From positions 1 through 64,000 of the forward strand of contig JANSLP010000096.1 in assembly GCA_029298735.1 (NCBI GenBank): a DNA stretch of 64,000 nucleotides, written 5' to 3'. Origin of the DNA: Ophiostoma sp. CBS 140.51 (taxonomy: Eukaryota; Ascomycota; Sordariomycetes; Ophiostomatales; Ophiostomataceae). A program made the position numbers and the translations under genes. Under the pieces are notes generated by a model that was given only the letters and a program-made list of their open reading frames with translations, was not told the origin of the DNA and did not search any database. Positions 1 through 11,261 of this stretch are shown piece after piece (the stretch's first letter is position 1; every line of letters starts with the position of its first letter).

Positions 1-115
1 CAACGGTCATCGAGTGACAATCGAGAGGCTTGACAATAATGGCAACCCTATTGAAGGGGAGGAGATTGATGCAGCCGTGATTGCCATGATGGAGGAACAT
101 AACAACGCATACTAA
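1..115 (+). CDS. 3' end of an unidentified reading frame entering from the left
   Basis: An open frame with codons starting at base 2 gives 37 codons and ends with TAA at 113-115. The tail is acidic (IEGEEIDAAV, then MMEEHNNAY). I do not recognise the family. The downstream repeats and LINE debris make a transposon protein possible, but this is inference only. The gene body lies outside the window. Confidence 0.35.
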   Translation, partial: NGHRVTIERLDNNGNPIEGEEIDAAVIAMMEEHNNAY

Positions 116-388
116 ACAATCGCGATCAAAAAACGAGGAACTCCAGCGAGCCTCTAGTACGGGAAGGTGCTATATTTATAGGCAGCATAGGCATAAAGAA
201 TTCTATAGAATCATGTCGCCTTATAAAGACTTTACAACACTCGCTAGGACCCTATTTAAGGCTTCCTCTTCGAAGAGCGTTTCCACGTTTTAGGTCCCTC
301 GTTAATAGGCGACGCCGTATACTTAGATCTGTATACTTCTAACCGGGCACATGCATACTGTGGCGCAGACGGTGCACAGGCGTGAACA

Positions 389-438
389 CCTGTGCCAGCC
401 TGTGCAGGCCTGCTTAGCGCCTGTGCCAGGCTGTGCAG
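389..438. repeat. 19-bp near-perfect direct repeat
   Basis: The unit CCTGTGCCAGCCTGTGCAG at 389-407 recurs at 420-438 with one change (C to G at its eleventh base). Each unit also contains an internal CTGTGC doublet. The repeat sits downstream of the partial frame ending at 115, and its role is unknown. Confidence 0.6.
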
Positions 439-1194
439 CGCCTATGCTTAGCCCCAAAGACGGCTCGCGATTTGCAGTTAAGAAGATGAGGTTTTTCGGG
501 CCCTATTTCAGCTAATCCCAAAGGTCGCTGTTAAATGGGCAACCAGCCTACTTTCGGTCGTAAGGCAGGCTAACAAGGTAACACGCTTACTTCTACCATT
601 AACGCCCTTACTTTCGATCAAAACCAGAAGAAAAGCGGTAGAAGTCCTGCGGGAAGTTAAATGTATTTTTCATTTATTTATTTTTCTGTCCTAGGTCAAA
701 AGTATGATCCAAGGATGTAGCCACAGCGGTGGGTATTTTTGCTTCTGTCCTTTTACATAAAAGCTCACGTAGAGACTACACTTCGTTACTGTCTGAATCA
801 AATCTTCTCGTCCTTTACCAAGCATTGCACATCCCACTCGACAGAGTGCTAAGCTGGAGTCAGTTGCGCTGTAAATTTGAGGTTTCGGTAATACTGTTGG
901 GACATTCCGTAGTGCAGGAAGCGTTCATCACGCGAGTGTAACCGTTGCAGTCATTGTGTCGCTGCGACATCAAATCCTAGCCAATTTGACACTCTTGCTA
1001 ATTGCACTCTCATTGATGTTGCCACTGTACTCCATACTCCGTAATGTACTCCTCTGACTTGGTATTTTGGGCCACTTTACGTCGTATATACAGCACGTAC
1101 ATTTTGACTTATCTGAGAAAAAAAGGAAGCAACAGTAACTAGTAAAAATGCAACTCATTGTCGAGACTACAGTCTGTGAGTATCATGCCGTGAA
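439..1194. other. Non-coding stretch
   Basis: No supported gene is seen. A 9-bp inverted pair (ACTTCTACC near 589 and GGTAGAAGT near 638) could form a hairpin. The rest is moderately AT-rich and without recognisable coding. Confidence 0.4.
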
Positions 1195-1625
1195 CTCACT
1201 GACGTGCACTTGCGGCGCCGAGGACGAGACCCCAGCCCACGTCTTCTTATCATGTACAACAACACCAACGGACTAGGACCGCCGGATACAGACGGGCCTT
1301 ACAGCCCGACCGCTCCTCCGCTGGCTTATCCGGAGCGGGAGGCTCCCGGAGTACAGCCTAACCGGAGAGCTCGAGAGGTCACTGGCACCGGCGTAATAAG
1401 GCTCTAGCACAGACACCACGATCACTAGTTGCCTCACTCCTATCCCTTTATTTCTTCTGTTTTGTTTAGTTATATGATTATGGCCACTCGCGGCCGCTAC
1501 ACGCCCTTGTAGCTAGAACACACCCACCTAGATTTGTGGCAGTTTTTTTCCGCAGGAGGGTTCTGCCTAGTTAGTCGCCAATAGCCAGGACTGGCCGAGA
1601 AAGGCGGATAATAATATAATATATA
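1195..1625 (+). mobile_element. Non-LTR retrotransposon (LINE) 3'-end fragment, copy 1
   Basis: The forward frame near 1199-1255 reads TCTCGAEDETPAHVFLSC, the cysteine/histidine (CCHC-like) tail that closes the reverse-transcriptase/RNase H polyprotein of Tad1-type fungal LINEs. It is followed by a 3' untranslated region ending with a tail near 1568-1625 (GTCGCCAATAGCCAGGACTG, then GAGAAAGGCGGATAATAATA). The same coding motif and tail recur at 10.8-11.2 kb, and the tail alone near 20.0 kb and 39.7 kb. The copy is 5'-truncated and inactive. Confidence 0.75.
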
Positions 1626-2367
1626 TTTCTTTAATTTATTTTTATTTCCATTATCTAATTAGTCTTCTGTTTTTTAAGTTATTTTGCGACATGATATTTG
1701 AAACTATTCTACATCAAATTCTATTTAAACAACCTCAATATCTAGGTATCAACGTTTATCGCGACCAATTGGCTTCCGTCCGATAAAGACTCTTGAAAGT
1801 ACTCCGTAGAAAAATATGCTTCTTTTTAGTAAACTTTTTAAAATTTGCTTTGATACGATGCAATGAAACAACGCCAGTAGCGACGGCCGTGGCCGTGGAT
1901 CTAGGGCCCGCATGCACCAAAGGGAGTCGAGGAAAAACGCCACATTTACGCAGGTAATCAATAGCTTTTCTGTTTTGAGCCAACTTCCTCACCAGTATCG
2001 ATAGTTGGGCTCACGTTAATCTGCAATAGGGCTAAGAATTGGACATCCTTGTCCTCAAATATTTGAAAAGCTAATGCGACTTAGCAAAAAGAAGTACGCA
2101 CAGAAGATTGAAAGGAGCGTTTTGTCCGAGATGTTTTCTCCCAGTTCAATTGTGGAAAAGAGAATCTGCGGAGTACTCCGTACTTAAGAGTCAATTACCC
2201 ACCGCTTAGCATGTTTAAAACGGCTTTCCTTTTTTCTTTCTTCTTCTTTCTTGTTTCTTTTCTTGCTCTTGTTCTGTTTACTCATTTAACGTCTTCTTTC
2301 GGTCTTAATTTTACCATCTCTCGGCCCTTTCCGCAGCCAAGACCGCTATCCACACAGCCCGCACACA
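1626..2367. other. AT-rich intergenic stretch and upstream region of the CBM-like gene
   Basis: AT-rich DNA without a supported gene. A pyrimidine-rich run (about 2226-2275) lies 100-140 bases upstream of the ATG at 2368, as is common in fungal promoters. Confidence 0.4.
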
Positions 2368-3096
2368 ATGAAGGGCGTTGTGCAACTCCTGTCTCTTACC
2401 CTCGTGGCATCCAACACAGTGTTGGCCAACAATTGTCGCCCGAGCAAGCCCAAGTCTTCTTCCTCGTCCATTTCATCTTCCTCCATATCCTCATCGAGTT
2501 CCATCTCTTCCTCATCGTTCCCTGCCACCTCGTCGTCCACATCGTCCTCGGCCTCGCCCTCCCATTCCCCCATCAACCCGTGCGCCAACCTGATCCAGAA
2601 TGGCGACTTTGAACAATCCTTCCTCGACTGGTACGAAACTCCCGTCGGTACTGGCACAGACAGTGTTATCTCAGACGGCTGCTCGGACAACTACGATACT
2701 TGCGCGCAGCTGGTAGTGTCGACGTCGGCGGGTTCGCCAATCAACTCGATAACGATTTCGCAGTACTTTCAGCTTGTGCCCGGCGTGACGTACCGTTTGC
2801 AGTATGCGACCGCTCTCTCATTCTCCGGCACACCGACGTCCTTAACGGCCAGCTATGAGATCCAACAGGTGGCCTCACCGCCACCAGACGGTGCAAAGAA
2901 AAGGAGACGGATAGTTTGGGGCGCCGTAGATAATGGAGTGGAACGCCGTCAAGCGGCCCCAGACTTGACCTCGCATATAACAACGTTTGTCGCCAACGAC
3001 GGGTGGACAGAGGTCTCTTTTACACTGGCAACGCAAACTTCTGCCTACTTTTGGATGGCGGCTGTGTCACTGGTTCCGGACTCGTGTCCCCAGTAG
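2368..3096 (+). CDS. Secreted Ser-rich protein with CBM-like domain
   Basis: This intronless gene encodes 242 aa. Residues 1-20 form a signal peptide (MKGVVQLLSLTLVASNTVLA). A serine-rich linker (about residues 30-68) follows, then a domain opening with NLIQNGDFE, the usual first strand of CenC-type carbohydrate-binding (CBM_4_9) or galactose-binding-like folds. The domain runs to the C-terminus and includes several cysteines. A basic stretch, KKRRR near residue 177, is a possible processing site and is unusual inside such a domain. The likely role is an extracellular or cell-wall carbohydrate-binding protein; no catalytic motif is visible. The family is recognised by its opening motif and architecture, so the exact function is open. 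Confidence 0.75.
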   Translation: MKGVVQLLSLTLVASNTVLANNCRPSKPKSSSSSISSSSISSSSSISSSSFPATSSSTSSSASPSHSPINPCANLIQNGDFEQSFLDWYETPVGTGTDSVISDGCSDNYDTCAQLVVSTSAGSPINSITISQYFQLVPGVTYRLQYATALSFSGTPTSLTASYEIQQVASPPPDGAKKRRRIVWGAVDNGVERRQAAPDLTSHITTFVANDGWTEVSFTLATQTSAYFWMAAVSLVPDSCPQ

Positions 3097-3906
3097 AGAA
3101 AATAAAGTTGTTTATTTTATTTATCCGACTATACACACAATCTTTTCTGAACCAATCTAAGAAAGTCAGAAAACGCATATAAAATCAAAACAAACACACT
3201 TCATGGGCAAAACAGCCCTACTTCACTTCCAAGACCACCCACCGCGGTAAAACTCCGCGTTTGCCGTGGCGGCGCGCGGCGCGCCAGGCCCACTAGGCGC
3301 GCCGGTGGGCATGCCGGTGGCAGTGTCGACGACGGGAGACGGTGTGTTAATTCTTGCAAGAGTGGGGAGCGGGCCGTCTAGATGAACAATGGCAGTTACT
3401 GGATACAAATTAATTTTGCAAAAAAAAAAAAAAAAAAAAAATAGTATTTCAAAAATAAATAACAAATAATATTCTCTTCCCTGTAAATCATGCCCGTTTG
3501 AGAAAATAAAACCCAACAAGATGGTCGAAAACATCTTCCAGCTTGGTCAATACCTCTGGCGTCTCGGACACGCGCAGATAATCGTGCTATGCCCCTTATA
3601 CCCCCGTAAGAATCACTTTGATTCTGAAGCCATACGCCAGATAATAGAAATAAGTGGCCATCACACGCTAGACAACATTCGACAACACACGCAGGTGACT
3701 TGGGTTGTCTTGTTCTCAGACGGCCTCCAGATTTCAGGATTTAGAAGTATGGGCTGAAGGTTTTTGGGTGGTTCCATGTGCACAGTAAATATGCTTTGGT
3801 TGTCCTTGACTGAAGTGATAGCATAACAATGATATATTTTGCAACCATATTTTAATCAGCACATAATACTCAAAAGGATCCTGTCCCACAACATGTTCAC
3901 AGAGAC
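3097..3906. other. Intergenic stretch with poly(A) run and GC-rich repeat
   Basis: A run of about 22 A residues lies at 3420-3441, and a GC-rich repeat is described separately. A 78-codon open frame (3521-3757) has no recognisable features and I do not call it a gene. Confidence 0.4.
3240..3345. repeat. GC-rich repeat, partner of 13.25 kb
   Basis: A block containing GTGGCGGCGCGCGGCGCG and GGGCATGCCGGTGGCAG resembles 13259-13330, which has GTGGCGGCGCG and GGGCATGCCGGCGGCGG in the same order and spacing. On the minus strand both encode Gly/Pro/Ala-rich peptides containing GMP and GPG. This may be a small dispersed family or the end of a lost gene. Confidence 0.5.
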
Positions 3907-4818
3907 TTATGCTGGCTTCCGGTACATGACACCACCGCCGGCCTGGTGGCTGGGGTAGATCATGGCATCGGCGACAACGACGTTCTCGCGGCGGCTGGCT
4001 GTGAAGACAATGACTTCGGCAATGTCCTCGGGCGTAAGTGGATCGACATCGCTATTCCGTTAGCACCATTGAAATAAAAAAAATACAAGACGGATGTGGG
4101 TGGACTCAGGACTCACGCATAAATGGCATCCGCCTTGGCCTTGTCGCCGTAGTGCCGGACGACAGAGAAGTTCTAATGGTCAGCACATTTCCTTATTGTT
4201 AACAAATTCATTAGGCGGGGAATCTACCGTCTCCACTTGACCAGGGTCAATCTCAATGACACGAATGCGCGTTGCGACAAGCTCCTGGCGCAGACTCTCG
4301 GAGAAGCTGCGCAGGGCGGCCTTGGTAGCGCAGTAGATGCCGCCGCCGGCATAGGGATGGCGACCGGCACCACTTCCAATGTTAATAATGTCACCGTGGC
4401 CACCGTCGGGACGCGCCTGGTAAATGGGCAGGACAGCCTGGGTCATGTTGATGAGGCCGGTGACGTTGGTGGCGAACGTGACGTTCATGTCGGCCTCGGT
4501 GATGGCCGGCGCGCGTGCAAATCCGCGGGCGATGCCTCTGGGTGGAGTTAGCTGAATGAGTTACGGAAGGGGGTTATCCGAGGAGAAAAGGGGTACACAC
4601 GCATTGTTGACAAGCACGTCAATGTCGCGGAACTCGGCCGGAAGGGAGGGCACAAAGGCGCGGACGGCGTCGGCGTCGCTAACATCGAGGACAACGGGCA
4701 GGACATGGACGGTCTGACGACCACCAAACTTGGCAGCGATCTCGTCGGCGACCTCCTTCAGGACCTCGAGACGGCGCGCGGTCAAGACGAGGCGGATGGT
4801 ACTGCTGGGTCCCGCGCA
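3907..4818 (-). pseudogene. 5'-truncated short-chain dehydrogenase/reductase (SDR)
   Basis: Four exon segments are separated by introns 4052-4116, 4173-4227 and 4538-4600. They join in frame to give an SDR resembling the YdfG/YMR226C group. Visible motifs are LTARRLEVL, the NNAG turn (split by an intron), the catalytic serine in INIGSGAG and Y-x3-K in GIYCATKAAL. It ends in MYRKPA at the stop at 3907-3909. The N-terminal Rossmann TGxxxGxG segment is missing. Reading upstream, the frame joins at about 4818 onto the HxDLRPANI motif of an APH-type kinase. About 40 residues carrying cofactor binding are lost, so the gene should not make an active enzyme. The downstream splice sites are intact, so the break may be recent. 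Confidence 0.75.
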
Positions 4819-5792
4819 AGATGTTGGCCGGCCGGAGATCTTCGGAATGGAGAGAGAACTCGTGGCTGTTGCTGTCGGTTAACAAACGACCTTCTCTGGC
4901 TACTTTGCGGAAGAGCTGTCTTGCAACGTACTTGTCCCGCGCATCGTCCGCATCATCAACGCATCACGCTGCTGGAAGATGAGTTGTGCCATGTGTATGT
5001 CAGCGAGTGCCGAAAACCGGGCATCTGCGGTGTCGTACGTGGTATCTGGCGAAGGCAGGACTCCTTCCGGGGGCATGTTTGTGTGGATGACGACGTCAAT
5101 CATGTTTGCCGGCAGGGGTCTGCCTCGCACGTCGATTTCGCCGGTCGACTTATCTTGGAGAAGCGAGCCAATGCGTGGGAATTTCAGCGAGTCCAGCTTC
5201 ACCAATATATCGGAATCCTGTTCATAGATGCAATCGAGCCTCTTCTCATCCACATCCGGGTCAAGAATGGGCCGTTTTCCCAGTGGACGGTTCGGATCCA
5301 TCAAGGCCCGCAACAAGTTCTGATGGTGATCAATGTACTCCATGATGATGAACGGGCCGAGTCCAAGCGGGTTTTCCGTAGCCATGCCGTAGTGATAGAT
5401 GTGCGGGACAGGAATGGTTGTGTTGGCTTTGATGTAGCGCATTGTCGCGACCTCGTACCGAACCTTTTCGTCCGGGAAGGGAACGGCATCTGGACACACT
5501 GTTAGTAAAAGGGTAGGAATATATAAGCCATAGAGTTCGCTGACCTTTGATCGGGACACGCATGATGACCGACGTGTCATCTTTGTACTGAAGACGGTAT
5601 GTTGTAGCCACCCTTCAAAGCTATGTGCATCAGGTCCGCATCGCCAGGCCGATGCTGAAGGATAAATTTCGCGACGGCCCTATAAACATCGCTGATTTTC
5701 ACCGTCTTTAGCCACTCGTCAATGCGCTCATCGAGCTTTTCACATATCAAGTCATCCTTGTCGGCGCATATAAATCTCACTTTTAAGGGCAT
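4819..5792 (-). pseudogene. Broken APH-type phosphotransferase family gene
   Basis: This is a fungal aminoglycoside-phosphotransferase-like (protein-kinase-fold) gene starting at the ATG whose complement lies at 5790-5792. It shows KGGYN, YKDDTSVIMRVPIK, EVATMRYI, IPVPHIYHYG, a hinge-like FIIMEYI and, near 4822-4850, SEDLRPANIL, which matches the catalytic-loop motif. One normal intron lies at 5490-5544. Two frameshifts break it, at about 5600-5608 (after GGYN) and about 4958-4966 (after FQQRDA). It then stops abruptly at the catalytic loop, where SDR sequence begins. The C-terminal third is absent. The fusion with the SDR looks like a deletion or recombination product. Confidence 0.7.
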
Positions 5793-6097
5793 TTAGGACT
5801 CGCGGGAAAGTGTGAGTCGCTTGGTGATATGTACTCGCTCGGTGTTTCTTCACTTTGCCTTTGTTGATAACATAATGGACTCGGGATCTCGATAATGAAA
5901 CACGTTGGGAGCAATGTTCTTGAAAACTTGCAATCTTCATTAAAACAGGGCGCGTAACCAGGAGGCGGTGAGCGGTGGTGAAACGTATTTCTAAGGAGAA
6001 ATCACACCCGATAGGCTGGCGCTTACAGCGTCGTGTGTCTTTTGCTGCCTTTCTTTTTTCTCGACATTGTGTCTCCGGCAATTTTTCAAGCACATTG

Positions 6098-6250
6098 TCA
6101 TGCTTTTATTGTTACCTTGTAGAGCTCGTTGCTAAACTCCAGGGTCAGGCCCTTGGTCTCGTAAATCATGAAGCAAACAAACGCGATGTAGACGAAGCAG
6201 CAGTCCCACCAGACAGAGAAGTTATTGGGCTGGCAGGGGACAGAGACCAA
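6098..6250 (-). pseudogene. Sugar-porter (MFS) C-terminal scrap
   Basis: The minus-strand frame contains WWDCCFVYIAFVCFMIYE followed by TKGLTLE, the last transmembrane helix and the conserved ETKG(L/R)TLE tail of fungal hexose/sugar porters. Only about 50 residues remain, and nothing upstream continues the gene. It is an isolated remnant. Confidence 0.65.
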
Positions 6251-7294
6251 CGGTAATTTAAAGCAGGTTTGAGCCGCATCCCCGCACAAAAACACTAAAT
6301 GTTGGGCGTTCTTCCGCGTTCGTTTAGTATGCATTGGTGGCGTATTCCTTTTTCTCCCGCTTATTTAAGCTCTTGTTCTGAAGCCATTGCATAAATTGAA
6401 TCCCAGCTGTCATATCGGCCGAATCAATTTTCACGCAGTTTAAACTTTAAACTGGGGCCAAAAAGTGCATCTCGACAATCCAGTCAATAACAGTGTTGCC
6501 ATACAGTGAGCTATATGGCGTTTTCTCGGTCACGTCTGACATGCAAACGATTTGTTTACGAATGTGTTCATAAAGAGTGTATTCTGACCAAGTTCCGGCG
6601 TGTTCCGATGGCACGTGAGGTGGCAAAGCCAACGGTAACTATGTTATCCCGGCGGAGGTCTACGACGTATGTGGAATCCAGATTCCCCCACGCCTGTCGG
6701 TCAGAGACCCGCTAGCAGAATTTTCGGCGGCCCCTCAACGGCTTTCACGTTTTCAGACGTGGATTGAGATTGTTGATAAAGAAAGTACAAAATAGTGAGC
6801 AAGGCGGGTGAGCAAGGCTGGGGTTCCCACGTTTAACGAGCACATCAAGAAGCTTCATTTCGTTGCGTACGGGTGAGATCTTATGCTGATCCGTTTATCT
6901 TTTGATCTTTTGATACAGAGGACTGGATTTGGAATCACGTGTGAAGTTTTGCAGCACGACATCTAACAAAATAGCGGTCTTTGACATGCCGGATTCCTAT
7001 CTCTACAGGCGAGGAGCCAAGATGCCAAGATGCCAAGGAGATGGCCAAGAGAGCCAAGCAGCGGGCCAAGACTTTTCGATAAGGATTTTTTGTGATAGAG
7101 ATGACACAGAGAGCCAGGAGATAAAAGGAGGCAGTGCCTGACAATTTAAAAATGCGTCGATGAACGGTTGCGGCAAGTTTGGATCTTGTTGACTGTCTTG
7201 GTTTTGTCGGTTGATCTTGTCAGTTTGGCCGTCTTCTCTTAAAGTCTCGTCTCCATTGCATTCTCTCGTTTCATCTTCCAGAACCACCAGCAAC
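6251..7294. other. Intergenic stretch and 5' region of the purine permease
   Basis: Short open frames here have no recognisable features. The last 150 bases upstream of the ATG at 7295 are pyrimidine-rich. I see no other element. Confidence 0.35.
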
Positions 7295-9069
7295 ATGGGC
7301 TGGGTACACAATGCCAATGCCAAGGTCGCGGCCAGTCCGGTCGGCCGCTGGTTCCGCCTCGAGGGGTCTGGCCATGTGAGTACTCATTTGATAATACTTT
7401 TGATAATACATACACATGCATATTCAGACTGACCGCCTTCCCCCCACAGCCGAAAGCACGGCCAAACTCCTACTTCTTCACCGAGATCCGCGCCGGTCTC
7501 GCCGCCTTCTTCGCCATGGCGTACATCATCGCCGTGAACGCGTCGGTGGTGTCGGACTCAGGCGGCACCTGCGTGTGCATGGACGCCGAGGATCCGTCGT
7601 GCTCGACCAACACGGCCTACGCACTGTGTGTCAACGAGATCAAGCGCGACCTGGTGACGTCGACAGCCGCCATCGCAGCGCTGACTTCGTTTTGCATGGG
7701 ACTGTTTGCGAACCTACCGGTGTCGCTGGCGCCCGGCATGGGCCTCAACGCCTACTTTTCCTACACCGTTGTAGGCTACCACGGCACGGGCTCGGTGCCG
7801 TACGCGGTGGCGCTGACGGCTATTTTTGTGGAGGGCTTCATCTTTTTTGCGCTGGCCCTCTTTGGCCTGCGCCAGTGGCTCGCCCGCGCCATCCCGACGT
7901 CGCTCAAGCTGGCCACCAGCGCCGGCATCGGTCTGTTTCTGACGCTCATCGGCCTCACGTACAGCGAGGGTCTTGGCATCACGGTCGGCGCCCAGGCCAC
8001 GCCGCTGGAGCTGGCGGGCTGCCCCCAGTCGATGCTCGACCCGGAAACCGGCCTCTGCCCCGACTCGGGCAGGATGCGCAACCCGGCAATGTGGGTCGGC
8101 ATCTTTGCCGGCGGCATTTTTACCGTGATCCTGATGATGTACCGCGTCAAGGGCGCCATCATTGCCGGCATTGCGCTGGTCAGCATCGCCTCGTGGCCGC
8201 GCACATCGGCCATTACGTACTTCCCCTACACGCCCCAGGGCGACGATCTCTTCAACTTTTTCAAAAAGGTCGTCGACTTCCACCCCATCCAGAACATTCT
8301 CAATGTGCAGGAGTTTGACGTCTCGGCCTACGGGAGCCAGTTTGGGCTCGCACTCATCACCTTTCTGTACGTCGACATCCTCGACTGCACGGGCACGCTG
8401 TATTCCATGGCCCTCTTCGCCGACATGATCGACCCCGTCACCCAGGACTTTGAGGGCTCCGCCGTCGCCTACATGGTCGACGCCCTCGGCATCTCTATTG
8501 GCTCACTCATGGGGAACTCGCCCGTCACCGCCTTCATCGAGTCCGGCGCCGGCATCAGCGAGGGCGGCAAGACCGGCCTGACCGCCATAACTACGGGCCT
8601 CTGCTTCTTTGTCTCCATCTTCTTCGCCCCCATCTTTGCCTCTATCCCGCCCTGGGCTACGGGGTCCGTGCTGATTCTTGTTGGCTCCATGATGATCAAG
8701 GCTGTCGTCGACATCAACTGGAACTATATGGGCGACGCCATCCCCGCCTTTTTGTGCATCGTCATCATGCCTTTCACCTACTCCATCGCCTACGGCCTCA
8801 TCGCCGGCGTCTGCAGCTACATTACCATCAACACCACCATCTGGCTCATCGAGAAGATTTCGGGCGGCAGCATCGTGCCCGCCGACAAGGCCAAGAAGGA
8901 TCCGTGGACATACCTCGTCCCGGGTGGCTTCTTCCCGCCCTGGCTGGTGCGGCTGGCTAAGGGTAAGAAGCACTTTTGGCGCGAAAATCCGCCGTCGGTA
9001 ATCGGTGGACAGGACGAGAATAAGAAGGACGGGAAGAGTGCGGAGACGGTGCAGGACGGCATAGTGTAG
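7295..9069 (+). CDS. azgA: AzgA-type hypoxanthine/adenine/guanine permease
   Basis: The gene has two exons, 7295-7375 and 7450-9069 (intron 7376-7449, GTGAGT...CCACAG), giving 566 aa and a stop. It is a multi-spanning membrane protein of the NCS2-like AzgA family of purine-H+ symporters. Diagnostic stretches are EIRAGLAAFFAMAYIIAVN near the N-terminus, APGMGLNAYFSYTVVG, and NSPVTAFIESGAGISEGG in the substrate-binding core. The start was chosen because the first exon supplies the usual short cytosolic N-terminus (WFRLEGSGH) and splices in frame. The likely site is the plasma membrane, taking up purines as a nitrogen source. The coding sequence is intact and GC-rich, unlike the TA-rich DNA that begins about 50 bases after the stop. 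Confidence 0.9.
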
Positions 9070-10004
9070 GAGGGCGCGGTTATTAGCGATAAAGCGTAGA
9101 CCAATAATATTCCTTAAATTTCGTTTTCTTTATTAGTAATCTACGGAAAATAGAGTATAAATTATAGCGCTTAAGTGATATCTTAAAAGAAGCGTAGTAA
9201 TAATAATTTAATTAATACATATATATATAAGAAACATAAAGGTAGCGATATTATAATATATTATATATGTTACTAGGCCCTTAGTGTTCGTTTTACGAGT
9301 TTACGGGGTTTATCTCGATTAAACATCCGATTACGATTACTCACGTACTCGCTCTAATTCTAATTAAATATCCGATCTAGCTCTCTTGTCATGATCTTGG
9401 TCACCAACATCATTCGACTTGTGGCAAGTGCAGTGACGGGGGAGTCAGCTGACTAAAAGTCAGCGACTCGCACACGCGGCGCTAGTGAACAGCTCCCATA
9501 GATAAGAGGTCCTCTCTCAATCCAAAGGATTGAGAAGGGCAAGACTTAGTCTTTGTTAAATGTAATACCTACCTTCACCCTCGAATCATCGAACCCCTTC
9601 AGCGACTCCCCATCGTGACTACCTGTCTACCCGAATCATAACACGTTTTTTCTTATAAGTCGCGGTAAAAAGAGGTTACGTTTCTTTTATTATACTACTT
9701 ATTATATTTCTCTCTTATACTAAGATACGACCTTCGCTTAAATATAACGTCGATAATTTTAGTCGTTATAATTTATTTATAAGACGTCGTTTATATAATA
9801 GCTCTTTTAATAAAGAATAATTTATTTCTCGTATACGGTTTCCTTTAAGTTAATCGTAGAGATTATTATAGCCGTAATATATAACCGATAAATACGTACT
9901 ATAAATTAATTATTACGGTAAAGAAGTTCGTCTACGTAAACGTTTACGTGGATATTTTCTTTAAAACGTAGTTCTATTACGGCTAGTAGGCTGGCGGGCA
10001 GGTA

Positions 10005-10195
10005 GGTGGGGACGAGCAGGTAAACAGTATTATATTATCTATATCTAGTCTCGTAGGAGGTGCAGGTAGGGGTTAAGTTAAAGACGAGGACGTAGCTTAA
10101 AGAGCTACAATATAGGATGTAAGTAGAGGTCAAACTAAATACAGGATTCAGGGGCAGGGCGGTGTATAGCGGCAGAATGCTTGCTAGTGACCAGC
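10005..10195. repeat. Dispersed repeat, partner of 18.9 kb
   Basis: The order CTAAATACA ... GGGCGGTGTATAGCGGCA ... GAATGCTTGCTAG matches CTAAATACA ... GGCGGTGTGTAGGGGCA ... AAATGCTTAGCTAGG at about 18966-19020. The copies differ partly by transitions. The element family is unknown. Confidence 0.55.
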
Positions 10196-10575
10196 AAACT
10201 AGACAGCAGGTCTATAATAAGTTCTCTCTTTTTACCCTCGAACTACTCTCGTATTTCCGTTTATATTTTTTCTTCCTCGGAGTTACTTTAGTCTTCTAAG
10301 TAGTCGCGTCCGCTTAAGTTCTTTTTACGTATTATTTTAAAGATTTTACTAGAGAGTCCCTACGGTTTCTAGCTAGCTTTCTCTTAATTATAGTCGAAGT
10401 ATTTATTCTCGTAGTAAGTAGACGACTAGGAGGCCTTGTAGAGTACCTCCGTTTTTTTCTAGTTCTTAGTAGTTTTAATGTTTTTTTACTTTAATATACG
10501 AGTATAATAGTCCCGCGTATAGTGTTTTTTTTCTTTTTATAGTTATAGCATTCTTTATCGAACTTCTTCTTTTAG

Positions 10576-10591
10576 AGTCTTTTCTTAGTAC
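10576..10591. repeat. Target-site duplication, left copy
   Basis: AGTCTTTTCTTAGTAC occurs here and, identically, at 11246-11261. The two copies exactly bracket the LINE fragment. Confidence 0.85.
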
Positions 10592-11245
10592 CGGTGGAAG
10601 GCCCTCTGGCAACAGGACGCAAGCAACGGTCACTCCGCGAGATCTCTCGCGGCACGGACACCGAGCTGGACAGCACGGGCCGTACGGCGCCGCCACCTCC
10701 ACCTTACCAGGGCCGAAAGCAGCCTCCTCACACAAATCCGGACCGGCCACATCGGCCTCCGTGTATACCTTTATCGACAAGGCGCCGTAGACTCACCAAC
10801 ATGTATATGCGGGGCCGAAGACGAGACCCCGGCCCACGTCCTCCTGTCATGCATAGAAACACCCCCGAGACCGTCAGACTGGCCACAGACACCAACGGAC
10901 CTAGACCACCGCCTACAGACGGGCGTCACGGCCCGGCCGCTCCTCCGGTGGCTTATTCGAAGCGAGAGGCTCCCGGAGTACCGCCTAGCCAAGGAGCTAG
11001 AGAGGTCGCCGACACCCACGTGAAACGACACGATAATACTACCACTATTTCTTATGTCTGTATTTATCTCTCTATCGTATTTTCTTTATTCGTTTTCTTT
11101 ACTGCAGCCACCTGTGGCCTACCACACGCACCGGTGAATAGAATATTCACCCACTTAGTTCTGTGATAGTTTTTTCCCCAGAGGGTTCTGTCTAGCTAGT
11201 CGCCAATAGTCAGGACTGACTAAGAAAGGCGGATAATAATAATAT
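10592..11245 (+). mobile_element. 5'-truncated LINE (Tad1-like) insertion, copy 2
   Basis: This 654-bp fragment is the last part of a non-LTR retrotransposon. It starts inside the ORF2 C-terminal region, reads CICGAEDETPAHVLLSC near 10801-10850, and ends in the family 3' tail (GTCGCCAATAGTCAGGACTG, then GGCGGATAATAATAATA). It is flanked by identical 16-bp copies of target sequence (10576-10591 and 11246-11261), as expected for target-primed reverse transcription. The insert is GC-rich and keeps many CA dinucleotides, whereas both flanks are RIP-depleted. It therefore probably landed after the host element was mutated, or it escaped RIP by being short. Confidence 0.88.
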
Positions 11246-11261
11246 AGTCTTTTCTTAGTAC
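11246..11261. repeat. Target-site duplication, right copy
   Basis: Identical to 10576-10591 and directly after the LINE's TAA-repeat tail. Confidence 0.85.

Noticed and set aside
2211..2612. 133-codon frame overlapping the secreted CBM-like gene
   Set aside because: A Phe/Leu-rich product from a pyrimidine-rich promoter, overlapping the real gene in another frame.
3907..5792. Reading the kinase and SDR as one real bifunctional protein
   Set aside because: The kinase part has two frameshifts and stops at its catalytic loop, and the SDR part lacks its cofactor-binding motif, so no functional fusion can be read.
7714..8283. Long minus-strand frames inside the AzgA-type permease
   Set aside because: Low-complexity products mirroring a GC-rich membrane-protein gene; shadows.
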